Below are positions 33,630 through 42,311 of a DNA stretch of 64,000 nucleotides, piece after piece; the stretch's first letter is position 1; every line of letters starts with the position of its first letter. The position numbers and the translations under genes are program-made. The notes below the pieces were generated by a model. The model was not told where the DNA came from and did not search any database. It was given only the letters and a program-made list of their open reading frames with translations. The stretch spans positions 21,394-85,393 of the forward strand of contig BTQE01000001.1 in assembly GCA_036985715.1 (NCBI GenBank), given 5' to 3'. The DNA comes from SMXL01 sp036985715. GTDB lineage: Bacteria; Bacteroidota; Rhodothermia; Rhodothermales; UBA10348.

Positions 33630-35810
33630 ATGCGCCTTCTACGTTGCTCTCTTCTTCTGGGCTTTGGCCTGATTCTCGTCGGATGCGAGTCCACATATGA
33701 CGATTCAACAACGGAAAGTTCAGAATCTAAAACTGCAACAATGGCATCAATAGAACCGCCCATCGCAAAGACGGACCCCGTTAAACTCGAGATGCACGGC
33801 GATGTCCGTACGGACGAGTACTTCTGGCTGAGAGAGCGTGAGAACCCGGAAGTCATTGCCTATCTCGAGGCGGAGAACGAGTACGCCGAAGCCATGACCG
33901 CGCATACAGAAGATCTTCAGGACGCACTCTTTGAGGAGATCGTCGGGCGTATAAAGCAGGACGATTCATCGGTGCCCTATAGGGACGGCGACTACTGGTA
34001 CTATACCCGTTACGAGGAGGGAGGCGACTATCCGATTTTCGCGAGGAAGCGCGGATCGCTCGATGCACGAGAAGAGATCATGATCAACGCGAATGAATTG
34101 GCGGAAGGCCATGAATTCTATTCTATCCGTGGCACCGACGTGAGCTCAGGAGACAATATCCTGGCATATTCTCAAGACACGGTTGGCCGCCGTTTTTACA
34201 CCGTTCGGTTCAAGAATCTGGATACGGGAGAATTCTTGGACGATGTAATTGAAGATGTGACGGGAAACGTCGCATGGGCGAACGATAACAAAACCATTTT
34301 TTATACAAAGCAGGACAAAGAAACACTTCTCTGGAATCAAATATATCGTCACGAACTCGGAACGGCTCGTTCCGAGGATGTCCTTGTCTATGAAGAACCA
34401 GACGATACATTCTCTGCATTTGTGTTTAAAACCAAGTCCAAGGACTTTGTGATCATCGGCGCGGAGCAAACGCTCAGTTCTGAATACCGGTTTTTGGATG
34501 CCACTAATCCGACCGGATCATTTAAGATTATTCAGCCCCGAGAGGAGAATCACGAGTATTCTGTCGATCATTACGGGAACTACTTTTATATGCGAACGAA
34601 TTGGGAGGCGACCAATTTTCGTTTGATGCGTACGCCGATCGTCGTCACAGATAAGACAGATTGGGAGGAAGTAATTCCGAACCGCGAAGACGTATTTCTC
34701 CAGGGATTCGAAATTTTCAAAGACCAGCTCGTGCTTTCCGAAAGAAAGGAGGGGCTCCTTCAACTTCGGGTTCGACCGTGGGATGGAAGCGAGGAGCACT
34801 ATCTCGACTTCGGCGAGCCGGCATACCGGGCGAGTATCAGTATCAATCCAGAATTCGATACACAGATTCTGCGGTATAGTTATACGTCGATGACGACACC
34901 CAACTCGACCTATGACTATGACATGGTCACGAGGGAGAAGAAGCTTCTCAAAGAGCAGGAAATTCTGGGTGGATTTGACAAGTCCGATTATACAACGGAG
35001 CGAGTTTTTGCGACGGCTCGAGATGGAGTGAGGGTGCCTGTATCTATTGTCTACAGGAATAGTACGACACTTAACGGAGCGTCGCCGCTACTACTATATG
35101 CGTACGGATCGTATGGTTCGAGCATGGATGCCACGTTCAGTTACTCGCGCCTCAGTTTACTTGACCGCGGAGTTGTCTATGCCATAGCGCACATTCGAGG
35201 GGGACAGGAGATGGGGCGCCAGTGGTATGAAAATGGGAAACTGTTCAAGAAGAAAAACACGTTTACAGATTTCATTGATGTTGCCGAGTACCTGATTGAT
35301 GAGGGCTATGCGGATCCGACTCGTCTCTTTGCCCGGGGAGGCAGTGCAGGTGGTCTATTGATGGGAGCCGTCACAAATATGCGTCCCGATTTGTGGCAGG
35401 GAGTCATCGCGAATGTTCCCTGGGTGGATGTCGTAACGACCATGCTCGACGACAGCATTCCTCTCACGACAAGTGAGTACGATGAGTGGGGGGATCCAAA
35501 TGAGAAGGCGTACTACGACTATATGCTTTCGTACTCGCCGTATGACAATGTTGAGGCGAAGGACTATCCGAATATGCTCGTGACCACTGGTTTGAATGAT
35601 TCGCAGGTGCAGTATTGGGAGCCGGCTAAATGGGTCGCCAAAATTCGGGCGTTGAGGACCAACGACAATCTGCTGATTCTCAAGACGAATATGGAAGCAG
35701 GTCACGGGGGGGCAACCGGTCGGCTCAAACGTCACAGGGAAACCGCCTTCGAGTATGCCTTTCTTCTGGACCTCGCAGGGATACATTCCATACAACCCGA
35801 CACAGATTAG
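33630..35810 (+). CDS. ptrB: Oligopeptidase B, lipoprotein form (S9A)
   Basis: The start at 33630 is preceded by GAGGGG (33617-33622) and gives 726 residues. It begins with a lipoprotein signal ending ILVGCES, unusual for this normally cytoplasmic enzyme. The N-terminal seven-bladed propeller (about residues 60-440) is followed by the alpha/beta hydrolase domain: GGSAGGLLMGA with nucleophile Ser near residue 572, TTGLNDSQVQYWEPAKW with Asp, and MEAGHGGATGR with His. The segment DVVTTMLDDSIPLTTSEYDE closely follows E. coli PtrB. Family members cut short peptides after Arg or Lys. Attachment to a membrane suggests feeding on exogenous peptides. Confidence 0.93.
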   Translation: MRLLRCSLLLGFGLILVGCESTYDDSTTESSESKTATMASIEPPIAKTDPVKLEMHGDVRTDEYFWLRERENPEVIAYLEAENEYAEAMTAHTEDLQDALFEEIVGRIKQDDSSVPYRDGDYWYYTRYEEGGDYPIFARKRGSLDAREEIMINANELAEGHEFYSIRGTDVSSGDNILAYSQDTVGRRFYTVRFKNLDTGEFLDDVIEDVTGNVAWANDNKTIFYTKQDKETLLWNQIYRHELGTARSEDVLVYEEPDDTFSAFVFKTKSKDFVIIGAEQTLSSEYRFLDATNPTGSFKIIQPREENHEYSVDHYGNYFYMRTNWEATNFRLMRTPIVVTDKTDWEEVIPNREDVFLQGFEIFKDQLVLSERKEGLLQLRVRPWDGSEEHYLDFGEPAYRASISINPEFDTQILRYSYTSMTTPNSTYDYDMVTREKKLLKEQEILGGFDKSDYTTERVFATARDGVRVPVSIVYRNSTTLNGASPLLLYAYGSYGSSMDATFSYSRLSLLDRGVVYAIAHIRGGQEMGRQWYENGKLFKKKNTFTDFIDVAEYLIDEGYADPTRLFARGGSAGGLLMGAVTNMRPDLWQGVIANVPWVDVVTTMLDDSIPLTTSEYDEWGDPNEKAYYDYMLSYSPYDNVEAKDYPNMLVTTGLNDSQVQYWEPAKWVAKIRALRTNDNLLILKTNMEAGHGGATGRLKRHRETAFEYAFLLDLAGIHSIQPDTD

Positions 35811-35993
35811 GCGTCCCTGGCGAGTCCGTTCATGTCGTAGGGGCGGGTTTATTCGCTGAAAGAGAGTGCGAGGGAATGTCCTACCTCCTGATTGCAGTTT
35901 GCCCTACAGGCTGCTACGACTCTCGCCTGTACCTCTGCTTCCCGTTCACCCGTACATCCGAGGGAGTCAATCCTAAATTTGGAGGTGCAAGCG

Positions 35994-36920
35994 ATGTTCA
36001 GTATAAAGAAAATAGTAGCCGCGGTCGATCGATCACCTCACGCAGATCAAGTTGTGACGTATGCCATCGACGTGGCCGCTAGAACCGGGGCCGATCTTGA
36101 CCTGCTTCGTGTGGAAGTGATTCATGAAGAACGCCTTACTCAAAAGGAGGTATTTGAATGGAAGAACGACGTCCATAAGCTACTCCAAGAAAGAGACGCT
36201 ACGTGGATTACCGTTCAGTATATAACGGAGCGAGCAATAACTCCGGCTCCAGGAATCGTCAAGTATGCAGCTGATGTGGAAGCAGGTATGATTGTCATTG
36301 GCACGCATGGTCGGAGAGGCTTCCGCGCTTTCATGCTTGGAAGTGTCGCCCAGGAGGTCATTCGAACAGCTCCTTGTCCGGTTTTCACCGTCAGTGCGAT
36401 GGAAGAGCGGCATTTGGAGATCGGGAGGAGCAACAGGATCCTGGTTCCGCTCGACTTTTCGAAATATTCGATAGCTGCACTGAAGTACGCGCGCGAACTG
36501 GCCGACACAATCGGAGCAACGGTCGAAATCGTACACGTCGTTGAAGACACGTTCCATCCGGCTTTCTACGGACCGTTCTATCAATCCATTTACGACGTAA
36601 TTCCGGAGATCGAAGACGTATCCCGGCGGAATATCATCAAGCTTCTCGACCAAACAGGAGGCTATGCGATACAGACGAAGATCGACGTGTTCAAAGGCCA
36701 CCCGGCTCGCGATATTCCCAAATTCGCCCAGGAGTCAGGCGTTGAGCTCATCGTAATGGCCACGCATGGACTCACCGGATTGGATCATCTATTTATGGGT
36801 AGTGTGGCCGAGCGAACTGCGCAGCAGGCTCGTTGCCCTGTATTGACGATCCGAGTTGATCAGCTCCCGTCCGTCGAAGAAGGGATCGAATATGATTTTG
36901 AGGATCTTGCGGTGATCTAA
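35994..36920 (+). CDS. Tandem-domain universal stress protein
   Basis: A 308-residue protein made of two UspA domains. The start at 35994 is fixed by a strong GGAGGTG (35981-35987); earlier in-frame codons lack support. Domain 1 starts IKKIVAAVDRSPHADQVV and ends VIGTHGRRGFRAFMLGSVAQ; domain 2 starts NRILVPLDFSKYSIAAL and ends VMATHGLTGLDHLFMGSVAER. Both carry the G-x-x-G-(x9)-G-S/T ATP-loop pattern, so ATP binding by both halves is expected. It is a cytoplasmic stress-survival regulator of unknown partner. It is followed by a hairpin that probably ends the transcript. Confidence 0.92.
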   Translation: MFSIKKIVAAVDRSPHADQVVTYAIDVAARTGADLDLLRVEVIHEERLTQKEVFEWKNDVHKLLQERDATWITVQYITERAITPAPGIVKYAADVEAGMIVIGTHGRRGFRAFMLGSVAQEVIRTAPCPVFTVSAMEERHLEIGRSNRILVPLDFSKYSIAALKYARELADTIGATVEIVHVVEDTFHPAFYGPFYQSIYDVIPEIEDVSRRNIIKLLDQTGGYAIQTKIDVFKGHPARDIPKFAQESGVELIVMATHGLTGLDHLFMGSVAERTAQQARCPVLTIRVDQLPSVEEGIEYDFEDLAVI

Positions 36921-36934
36921 TCGACTGAAGCAAT

Positions 36935-36966
36935 GAAAGCCCTGAGAATTATCTCTCAGGACTTTC
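36935..36966. terminator. Hairpin between convergent transcripts
   Basis: GAAAGCCCTGAGA (36935-36947) pairs with TCTCAGGACTTTC (36954-36966) over a 6-base loop, with one mismatch. A short A run follows on the plus strand. It lies between the Usp gene stop and the minus-strand gene ending at 36999, and so could stop both transcripts. Confidence 0.6.
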
Positions 36967-36998
36967 AAAAATGGGAGTCTGTAAGATTTGTGTCTCGG

Positions 36999-38111
36999 CT
37001 AGTTTGACTGGAGTCCAACGTAATCAGTGGCTTCGGCAGATGCCTGGCGGATATTTAGCAACTGGACTTCCGCGGGTCCGCTAACTTGGATCGAATTCAG
37101 TACTGGAATTCGGTCAAGCGCCATTGAACTGTAGTATAGCGCTGCATTTCCCCGGATCTTAAAGCTCATTTCTGCGCCTGGTCCTCCTTGGTCTGTAATT
37201 GACTCCAGGATTAAGGCACCATAAATCTTGGGATTTCCCCTGAGCTCGTGTAATCCTCCATTGGTGGAGGCATATACGAGTCCTTCCCAACGCGGCGTTC
37301 CTGTGACGGTAGCAAACTGTCCCTTTACTCGCAGTATACCGTAGCCGGTTACGTTTCCTTTGAATTCAACGTCGCCATTTACGGTCACAATTACCGGCGC
37401 TTCCGGCGAGCCGAAGGTGTCGTTTCCGGTGAATCGCTGATTACCGTTGAATACAGGACAGCGGGCCGGGTCGGTTACGCACAACGGGTGGGTGGCGATA
37501 TCATTTTCGAGTTGCACGAGTTTGACCGAGAAACCATCGCTAAAACTGTTTCCACCACCTTTCCCGGTTACCTGGTCGGCATCCAATCCACCCTGCATTG
37601 CGATCATGGCACCCGTATCCATGGCATTGATCCCGTACGTGTCAGGTGCGTTTCCCGAACCGACAGCATCTCCAGGGTTGGTATCATAGCCGGTAATCTC
37701 GAATGAATTCCCGTTCCCGAGACTTGTCGAAACTGGACCACTAATATTCAGCGCCGAAAGAGGAGAGGATGCCTCCCGGACCATATCGGCGACAATAGTA
37801 TAGTCAGCACGGCCTACGGATCCCGTAGCCAGCACCGTAACGGTGTCGCCTGACCCGCCAATCGCTGAGATCGAGAAAGTGCCGTCGCGGTACTGATTGC
37901 TTAGAAGATCTAAGCGGAAATTGTCGAAGTCGTTTTCCGTATCGGTTACAACCACGTTAAATCCGGACATGGCACGCTCACGCGCGAGCACCTTTTCCTG
38001 GTAAAATGCCTGTTCGTCTTCTCTTTCGAGGTAATTCCTGCTCTGCGTCGAAGAATTAAGGGTCCAGCCATAAATGCTCACGAGGACCAGTAGGAGTGCA
38101 GTTTTACCCAT
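36999..38111 (-). CDS. Large secreted protein of a pilin-like gene set (PilX-like)
   Basis: The start at 38111 (MGKTALLLVLVSIYGWTLN) gives 370 residues with an N-terminal hydrophobic segment like that of type IV pilus accessory PilX-type proteins. The open frame before it is Tyr-rich and not protein-like. A helical stalk follows (REDEQAFYQEKVLARERAM), then a long Gly/Asn/Ser-rich beta region with VTVNGDVEFKGNVTGYGIL and PKIYGALILESITD. Segments naming stored-content patterns such as GNPKIYGALIL occur in PilX C-domains. It is the last of three minus-strand genes (39214-36999) that all begin with one hydrophobic helix and a beta-rich exterior. The family is unrecognised; a pilus or surface-fibre role is inference. 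Confidence 0.6.
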   Translation of the reverse strand: MGKTALLLVLVSIYGWTLNSSTQSRNYLEREDEQAFYQEKVLARERAMSGFNVVVTDTENDFDNFRLDLLSNQYRDGTFSISAIGGSGDTVTVLATGSVGRADYTIVADMVREASSPLSALNISGPVSTSLGNGNSFEITGYDTNPGDAVGSGNAPDTYGINAMDTGAMIAMQGGLDADQVTGKGGGNSFSDGFSVKLVQLENDIATHPLCVTDPARCPVFNGNQRFTGNDTFGSPEAPVIVTVNGDVEFKGNVTGYGILRVKGQFATVTGTPRWEGLVYASTNGGLHELRGNPKIYGALILESITDQGGPGAEMSFKIRGNAALYYSSMALDRIPVLNSIQVSGPAEVQLLNIRQASAEATDYVGLQSN

Positions 38112-38257
38112 GGTATCGTCTCTCTGGTAGTAGTGGTCTGTGTGGTAGTGGTAATATCTCCGGGGAAGGAGACGCGCGCCGTACGTTTGTCGCAGATACA
38201 GCACGTATGGTTTGTATCGGCGGGCTTTCTTGAATTCTTAAGATGAATTCTCACTGA

Positions 38258-38821
38258 CTAGAGATTCTCCGGACGAAGCGTCAATCCCCAGACTGAATAA
38301 CCGATATGCATGTCGTCTGGATCGCCGACCGGATAGGTGTCGCGGATTCGTGCCCGAACGAGAACGGCACTGGCGGGCGCAACGACATTTCCCGATGCGT
38401 CCAGAGGTTCTATAATGAAATCTCGAAGCGTTGGGGCGCTTCCACCTCGGTAGACATCGTTTTCGTATCGATCCATTCGGTAGCGCTGCACGTCCGTACC
38501 GCTCACCTGGATGATGTCGGTTTCCACGAGTCGAAACTCAACTTTCAGGTCGACGATTCCGTTATTTCGCCAGAAGATGAAACTGGTTGTTTGACCGGCG
38601 GGATTCTTGATGGCCGCATCAATTTTGTTTGTCGTTCCCTGCCCAGTGAGCTTGAGCTCCTGCTCAAGCGTTGCGCCGAGCTCAAGCGTCTGCTTCTTCG
38701 ACATATAGGAAACCGTCGATTCGACCGTGCTCTGAGTTGAACGGAGCTGAGTAGCGGCCACGGCCACTGCTACGACAGAGAAGATGAGAATCGCCGATAT
38801 GTTGTCAAGAATGAACTGCAC
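38258..38821 (-). CDS. Single-helix exported protein of a pilin-like gene set
   Basis: A 187-residue protein with a GTG start at 38821, 3 bases after the stop of the previous gene, so the two are translationally linked. MQFILDNISAILIFSVVAVAVAATQLRS is written here as one N-terminal helix ending near residue 27; then comes a hydrophilic helix (STVESTVSYMSKKQTLELGA) and a beta-rich domain up to YSVWGLTLRPENL. Length, helix and stalk resemble minor pseudopilins, but no prepilin-peptidase site (G/A-F-T-x-x-E) is visible. Function unknown; by context it partners the other two. Confidence 0.55.
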   Translation of the reverse strand: MQFILDNISAILIFSVVAVAVAATQLRSTQSTVESTVSYMSKKQTLELGATLEQELKLTGQGTTNKIDAAIKNPAGQTTSFIFWRNNGIVDLKVEFRLVETDIIQVSGTDVQRYRMDRYENDVYRGGSAPTLRDFIIEPLDASGNVVAPASAVLVRARIRDTYPVGDPDDMHIGYSVWGLTLRPENL

Positions 38822-38824
38822 GGG

Positions 38825-39214
38825 CTATTCAGAAATAAGGCGCGCATGGGTGACAATGGGAGACGTATATCTATTGTTTTCTGCGCTGACGGCCACTTCC
38901 TTGACCGTGGTCGGCGTGACAGAAGGATAGCCCGACCCGTCGACGAATTGTACGGAGACCGAAACATCGAATGATTCCTGAAAAGTCGGGAGGCTGAAAT
39001 TCCGGGTGATGACGCTATCGTCCCACACCTCCAAATTGTTCCAGATTGTACTTGCGGCAATGACTTCCAACTGTTCAATGGATACCGCGTTGGCCATGAT
39101 TTCGTATTCGGCGTCTACGATAGACTCATAAGATCGTATCTCTGATCTCTGTTGATTCAGAGCGACAAGCACCGCTATCGACATTGCGAGAAACGCAAGC
39201 ATGGACTGTGGCAT
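38825..39214 (-). CDS. Small single-helix protein, first of a pilin-like gene set
   Basis: A 129-residue protein beginning MPQSMLAFLAMSIAVLVALNQQ, one hydrophobic helix without a classic cleavage site, then a short stalk (RSYESIVDAEYEIMANAVS) and a beta-rich C-terminus (FDVSVSVQFVDGSGY, KEVAVSAENNRYTSP). It is the promoter-proximal gene of the three; the IS630 element is inserted 125 bases upstream of its start, so its native promoter may be changed. No family recognised. Confidence 0.55.
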   Translation of the reverse strand: MPQSMLAFLAMSIAVLVALNQQRSEIRSYESIVDAEYEIMANAVSIEQLEVIAASTIWNNLEVWDDSVITRNFSLPTFQESFDVSVSVQFVDGSGYPSVTPTTVKEVAVSAENNRYTSPIVTHARLISE

Positions 39215-39338
39215 AGTCTTCGGTGGTAAAAGAAATGGGAGGGTCGCGCAGAATAGGCACGGCTAGCATGAGTGGTATCGGCCTAAAACCGGCCATTTTA
39301 AAACATTGTGTTCGATTACCTATATCTACGACGCTCTA

Positions 39339-40483
39339 GTACTTAGTGACATTAAAGAGCGTTAGCCTTATCTTCATCTCCCATAGTACTTTCCAATGAT
39401 TTTGGAGGCTCGTCATGGGACAATCGGATATTGTGCTTTCGCGCGAAGAACGACAGACGCTAGAGGCTTGGGTAAGGGCAACGACAACAGAACAACGAAT
39501 AGTCGTGCGTGCCCGTATCATATTGGATTCAGCCGATGGGCATAAAGGCGCTGAAATTGCGCGCCGTCTCGCAGTTCGACCAGCTACGGTGAGTCTGTGG
39601 CGCCAACGCTTTCTCGCCGATCGCTTGAAAGGTCTTCAGGATCGAGCTCGACCGGGGCGGCGCGTGATCTACGGCCTCGCGGCGGAGCGGCGCCTGCTCG
39701 ATAAGCTCGACGAAGGGCCTCCGAAGGGCTACGCGTCGTGGAATGGGCGCCTGTTGGCGCGCGCGCTGGATTTTTCACCGCGCTACGTGTGGCGCGTACT
39801 CGAGAAGTACGGCGTACAGCTGCAGCGCAGGCGCTCCTGGTGCGAGAGCACCGATCCCGAGTTTGCCCGGAAAGCGGCCGACGTCATCGGATTGTATCTG
39901 GCGCCGCCCGAAAATGCGATCGTCTTGTGCGTCGACGAGAAACCGCATATCCAGGCGCTCGAAAGGGCCCAGGGCTGGCTCCGCCTGCCCAACGGACGAG
40001 CGCTCACCGGGCACAGTCACCAGTACAAACGGCATGGGACAACGACGCTCTTCGCTGCGCTCGATGTGGTTAGCGGGCGCATCAAGGCCGGGCACTACAA
40101 GCGGAGGCGGCGCCGGGAGTTTCTCGACTTCATGAACGATCTCATCGCCACCTACCCCGAAGACGTCGAGATTCACGTCATCCTGGACAACCTCAATACC
40201 CATAAGCCGAAACACGACCGCTGGCTAACTCGCCACAAGAATGTCCATTTGCACTTCACGCCGACCTACGCCTCCTGGCTGAACCAGGTCGAAATCTGGT
40301 TCAGCATCCTTACGAGGGCGAGCCTTCGTGGAGCCAGTTTCACGCATCCATTCCAGATTCGACGAGCCATTGACGACTTCGTCGAGGTCTACAACGAGGA
40401 TGCTGCTCCCTTCGAATGGAAAAAGGAATCGGTGAACCAGATACTGCTTAAGAAACGTTACGCTGACTTGTGTCATTAAGTAC
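39339..40483 (+). mobile_element. IS630-family insertion sequence, 1145 bases, complete
   Basis: The ends carry imperfect inverted repeats: GTACTTAGTGACATTAAAGA from 39339 inward, and its counterpart GTACTTAATGACACAAGTCA read on the minus strand from 40483 inward. Both ends are flanked by TA (39337-39338 and 40484-40485), the target duplication expected of IS630 elements. One ORF fills the element. Its GC content is clearly above that of the neighbours, so it looks like a recent arrival. It sits between the stop of the FAD hydroxylase gene (40498) and the start of the pilin-like genes (39214), interrupting no ORF. Confidence 0.9.
39415..40479 (+). CDS. IS630-family DDE transposase
   Basis: A 354-residue transposase in a single frame. 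An N-terminal helix-turn-helix (KGAEIARRLAVRPATVSLWR) precedes a second winged segment, followed by the catalytic core: Asp in LCVDEKPHIQALERAQGW near residue 173, Asp in VILDNLNTHKP near 258, and Glu in ASWLNQVEIWFS near 292. The DDE triad is complete and spaced as in the family, so it is probably active. Codon use (many GCG/CGC) differs from the surroundings. Confidence 0.95.
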   Translation: MGQSDIVLSREERQTLEAWVRATTTEQRIVVRARIILDSADGHKGAEIARRLAVRPATVSLWRQRFLADRLKGLQDRARPGRRVIYGLAAERRLLDKLDEGPPKGYASWNGRLLARALDFSPRYVWRVLEKYGVQLQRRRSWCESTDPEFARKAADVIGLYLAPPENAIVLCVDEKPHIQALERAQGWLRLPNGRALTGHSHQYKRHGTTTLFAALDVVSGRIKAGHYKRRRRREFLDFMNDLIATYPEDVEIHVILDNLNTHKPKHDRWLTRHKNVHLHFTPTYASWLNQVEIWFSILTRASLRGASFTHPFQIRRAIDDFVEVYNEDAAPFEWKKESVNQILLKKRYADLCH

Positions 40484-40497
40484 TAGGTCGTCACCAA

Positions 40498-41625
40498 TCA
40501 AAGCCCGCGCATCGTAAACCGGCTCGCGAAGTAGTTTTTCACTGGTGTATTCAGTGCCATTTTTACGCCGACGTATTTCAGCTTTTGCAAACTGGAGCGC
40601 CGTCCCATCCACATGTTGAATTCCGACCGTTTTGTCGCACGAGTTGCGGCCTGACGTCGTCGCAAATCGTATCTGTGCATTAGTTTCTCTCGCTCGTGCG
40701 GGGCAGCCAGCGCGTCGTGAATCACGTGCGCCGCGTCCCATGCGTCCAGCCACCCCAGGTTCATTCCCTGTCCTCCGATCGGACTCAGGACGTGGGCGGC
40801 ATCTCCGGCAAGAAGAATTCGGCAGGACGCCATTTTATCAGCCAGATGATGGCTCGTGGAAAAGGCGCTGATCATCGAGCAACAATCCGTTGGTACAACT
40901 TGTCCCGTACGCTCCAGCACCAACTTGCTGAGTTGAAAGGGCTGGGGGGCACTGATTAGATTCTCTGTCCGAGCTACCCAGCGACGGATGCCGTCTGGAA
41001 GAGGGAATGATTCAACGACGCCACTGTCGGTCAGGTAGACAACCGCACGCCTTCCAAAAGTGGTCGCATCCTCGAAATCGCCCATGACAAAAACGTCATC
41101 GTACTGGCCACCGGGAAACCCGATTCCCTGGCTTTCACGGACGAAACTGTCTTGGCCGTCACAACCCGTCACGAAACGCGAACGAATTTCGCCGACGTCA
41201 GTCGATATGGTCACGCCGCGCTCGTCTTCCTGAACATTTTGTACTTCGCTTCCCATAATCAATGCTGATGAATCCGATACGGAAAGTTGCTTCGTTAGAA
41301 CCTCTTCCGTGATGAACTGTGGTATGGCAAGAACGAACCGAAAAGGAGGGGGACACGATTCAAATGAAAGCCGGCCAATCTCGCGCGTGTTAGCAAATGC
41401 GATGCCTTCGGTCACCACCACACTACTATCGATCAACTCGTCCACCACGCCCACGTCGGCCAGGCGCTCAAGGGCCGGTGCGTGGATGCCAATGGATCGC
41501 GAGTGGGTCGTGGGTTCGGTTCGCTTTTCTATCACTCGACACGAGATTCCCCGTTGGACAAGGAGACATCCGAGAAACAAGCCAACCGGACCACCTCCTA
41601 CAACGACCACGTCGACTGTTGTCAT
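40498..41625 (-). CDS. FAD-dependent monooxygenase of a type III PKS operon
   Basis: A 375-residue flavoprotein hydroxylase. The start at 41625 overlaps the methyltransferase stop as ATGA; the open frame reaches 41676 without support. FAD motifs: VVVVGGGPVGLFLGCLL, FVTGCDGQDSFVRE (the DG motif), and ILLAGDAAHVLSPIGGQGMN (GD motif). This is the p-hydroxybenzoate hydroxylase/UbiH-type class A fold. In the operon it would hydroxylate a phenolic or pyrone polyketide ring, as the flavoprotein does in the Streptomyces srsABC phenolic-lipid pathway. It ends 13 bases from the IS630 element. Confidence 0.9.
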   Translation of the reverse strand: MTTVDVVVVGGGPVGLFLGCLLVQRGISCRVIEKRTEPTTHSRSIGIHAPALERLADVGVVDELIDSSVVVTEGIAFANTREIGRLSFESCPPPFRFVLAIPQFITEEVLTKQLSVSDSSALIMGSEVQNVQEDERGVTISTDVGEIRSRFVTGCDGQDSFVRESQGIGFPGGQYDDVFVMGDFEDATTFGRRAVVYLTDSGVVESFPLPDGIRRWVARTENLISAPQPFQLSKLVLERTGQVVPTDCCSMISAFSTSHHLADKMASCRILLAGDAAHVLSPIGGQGMNLGWLDAWDAAHVIHDALAAPHEREKLMHRYDLRRRQAATRATKRSEFNMWMGRRSSLQKLKYVGVKMALNTPVKNYFASRFTMRGL

Positions 41626-42311
41626 GGCTCCCAGATGAGTAGATTCCTGAAAAATGCCATCGGGATCACCCGCCATTCAGGCGGGATCAATTGCCGAAGC
41701 TCAGAGGGGAGGTACGATCTTCGAATCGAGGTCAATCCGTCTTCGGTGATAAACGATTTCCTGAATACGAGTCTTGTCGTAGCGAACCCGGCATACGCAA
41801 GGTCGTCTCGGCGGATATCGTTATGAATCGAAAGTTTCGATGCGAGTATCGTAGAATCTTCGAGCAACCCTCTAAGCTCCTCTTCAGACAAGTGGTGAAT
41901 GAGATGATTCGAAATGACCACGTCGAAGTTGCGTCCTTCCGCAACGAGATCACTTGATGTTGCTCGTCGATACGAGATGTTTTCGGGAAGCTCTTGAGTT
42001 CGCAAATACCTGATTGCTCGCTCGTTGGGCTCAATAGCCGTGATATCCAGTTGCAATCCATCGGCTCGCGCCCATTTAGCGATCATCGAAACAAGGTCGC
42101 CGCCGCCGCAGCCAATGTCCAGAAGGGTTGAAGGGCCGCCAAGCAGCCTGGGACGCAACCACTTCTTATAGACCCGGCGCCAACCAGCAATAACTCGATT
42201 CACGTACGCGAACTGCTTGTACGTGCGAAAGAGCTTCTCTTCGTCACAATCTGGATCCTCCATCATTTCCAGGAGGAATGGGTCACGGTGTCGGAGAAAG
42301 AGCGTACCCAT
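41622..42311 (-). CDS. Class I SAM-dependent methyltransferase of a type III PKS operon
   Basis: A 229-residue methyltransferase. STLLDIGCGGGDLVSMIAKW is motif I and LDITAIEPNERAI motif II; FDVVISNHLIHHLSEEEL is motif IV. It starts directly after the PKS stop (no gap) and its own stop overlaps the hydroxylase start, so the three genes are translated together. The substrate is probably the polyketide product of the neighbouring synthase or its hydroxylated form. It differs from the isoprenylcysteine-type methyltransferase SrsB of the comparable Streptomyces pathway. Confidence 0.88.
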   Translation of the reverse strand: MGTLFLRHRDPFLLEMMEDPDCDEEKLFRTYKQFAYVNRVIAGWRRVYKKWLRPRLLGGPSTLLDIGCGGGDLVSMIAKWARADGLQLDITAIEPNERAIRYLRTQELPENISYRRATSSDLVAEGRNFDVVISNHLIHHLSEEELRGLLEDSTILASKLSIHNDIRRDDLAYAGFATTRLVFRKSFITEDGLTSIRRSYLPSELRQLIPPEWRVIPMAFFRNLLIWEP

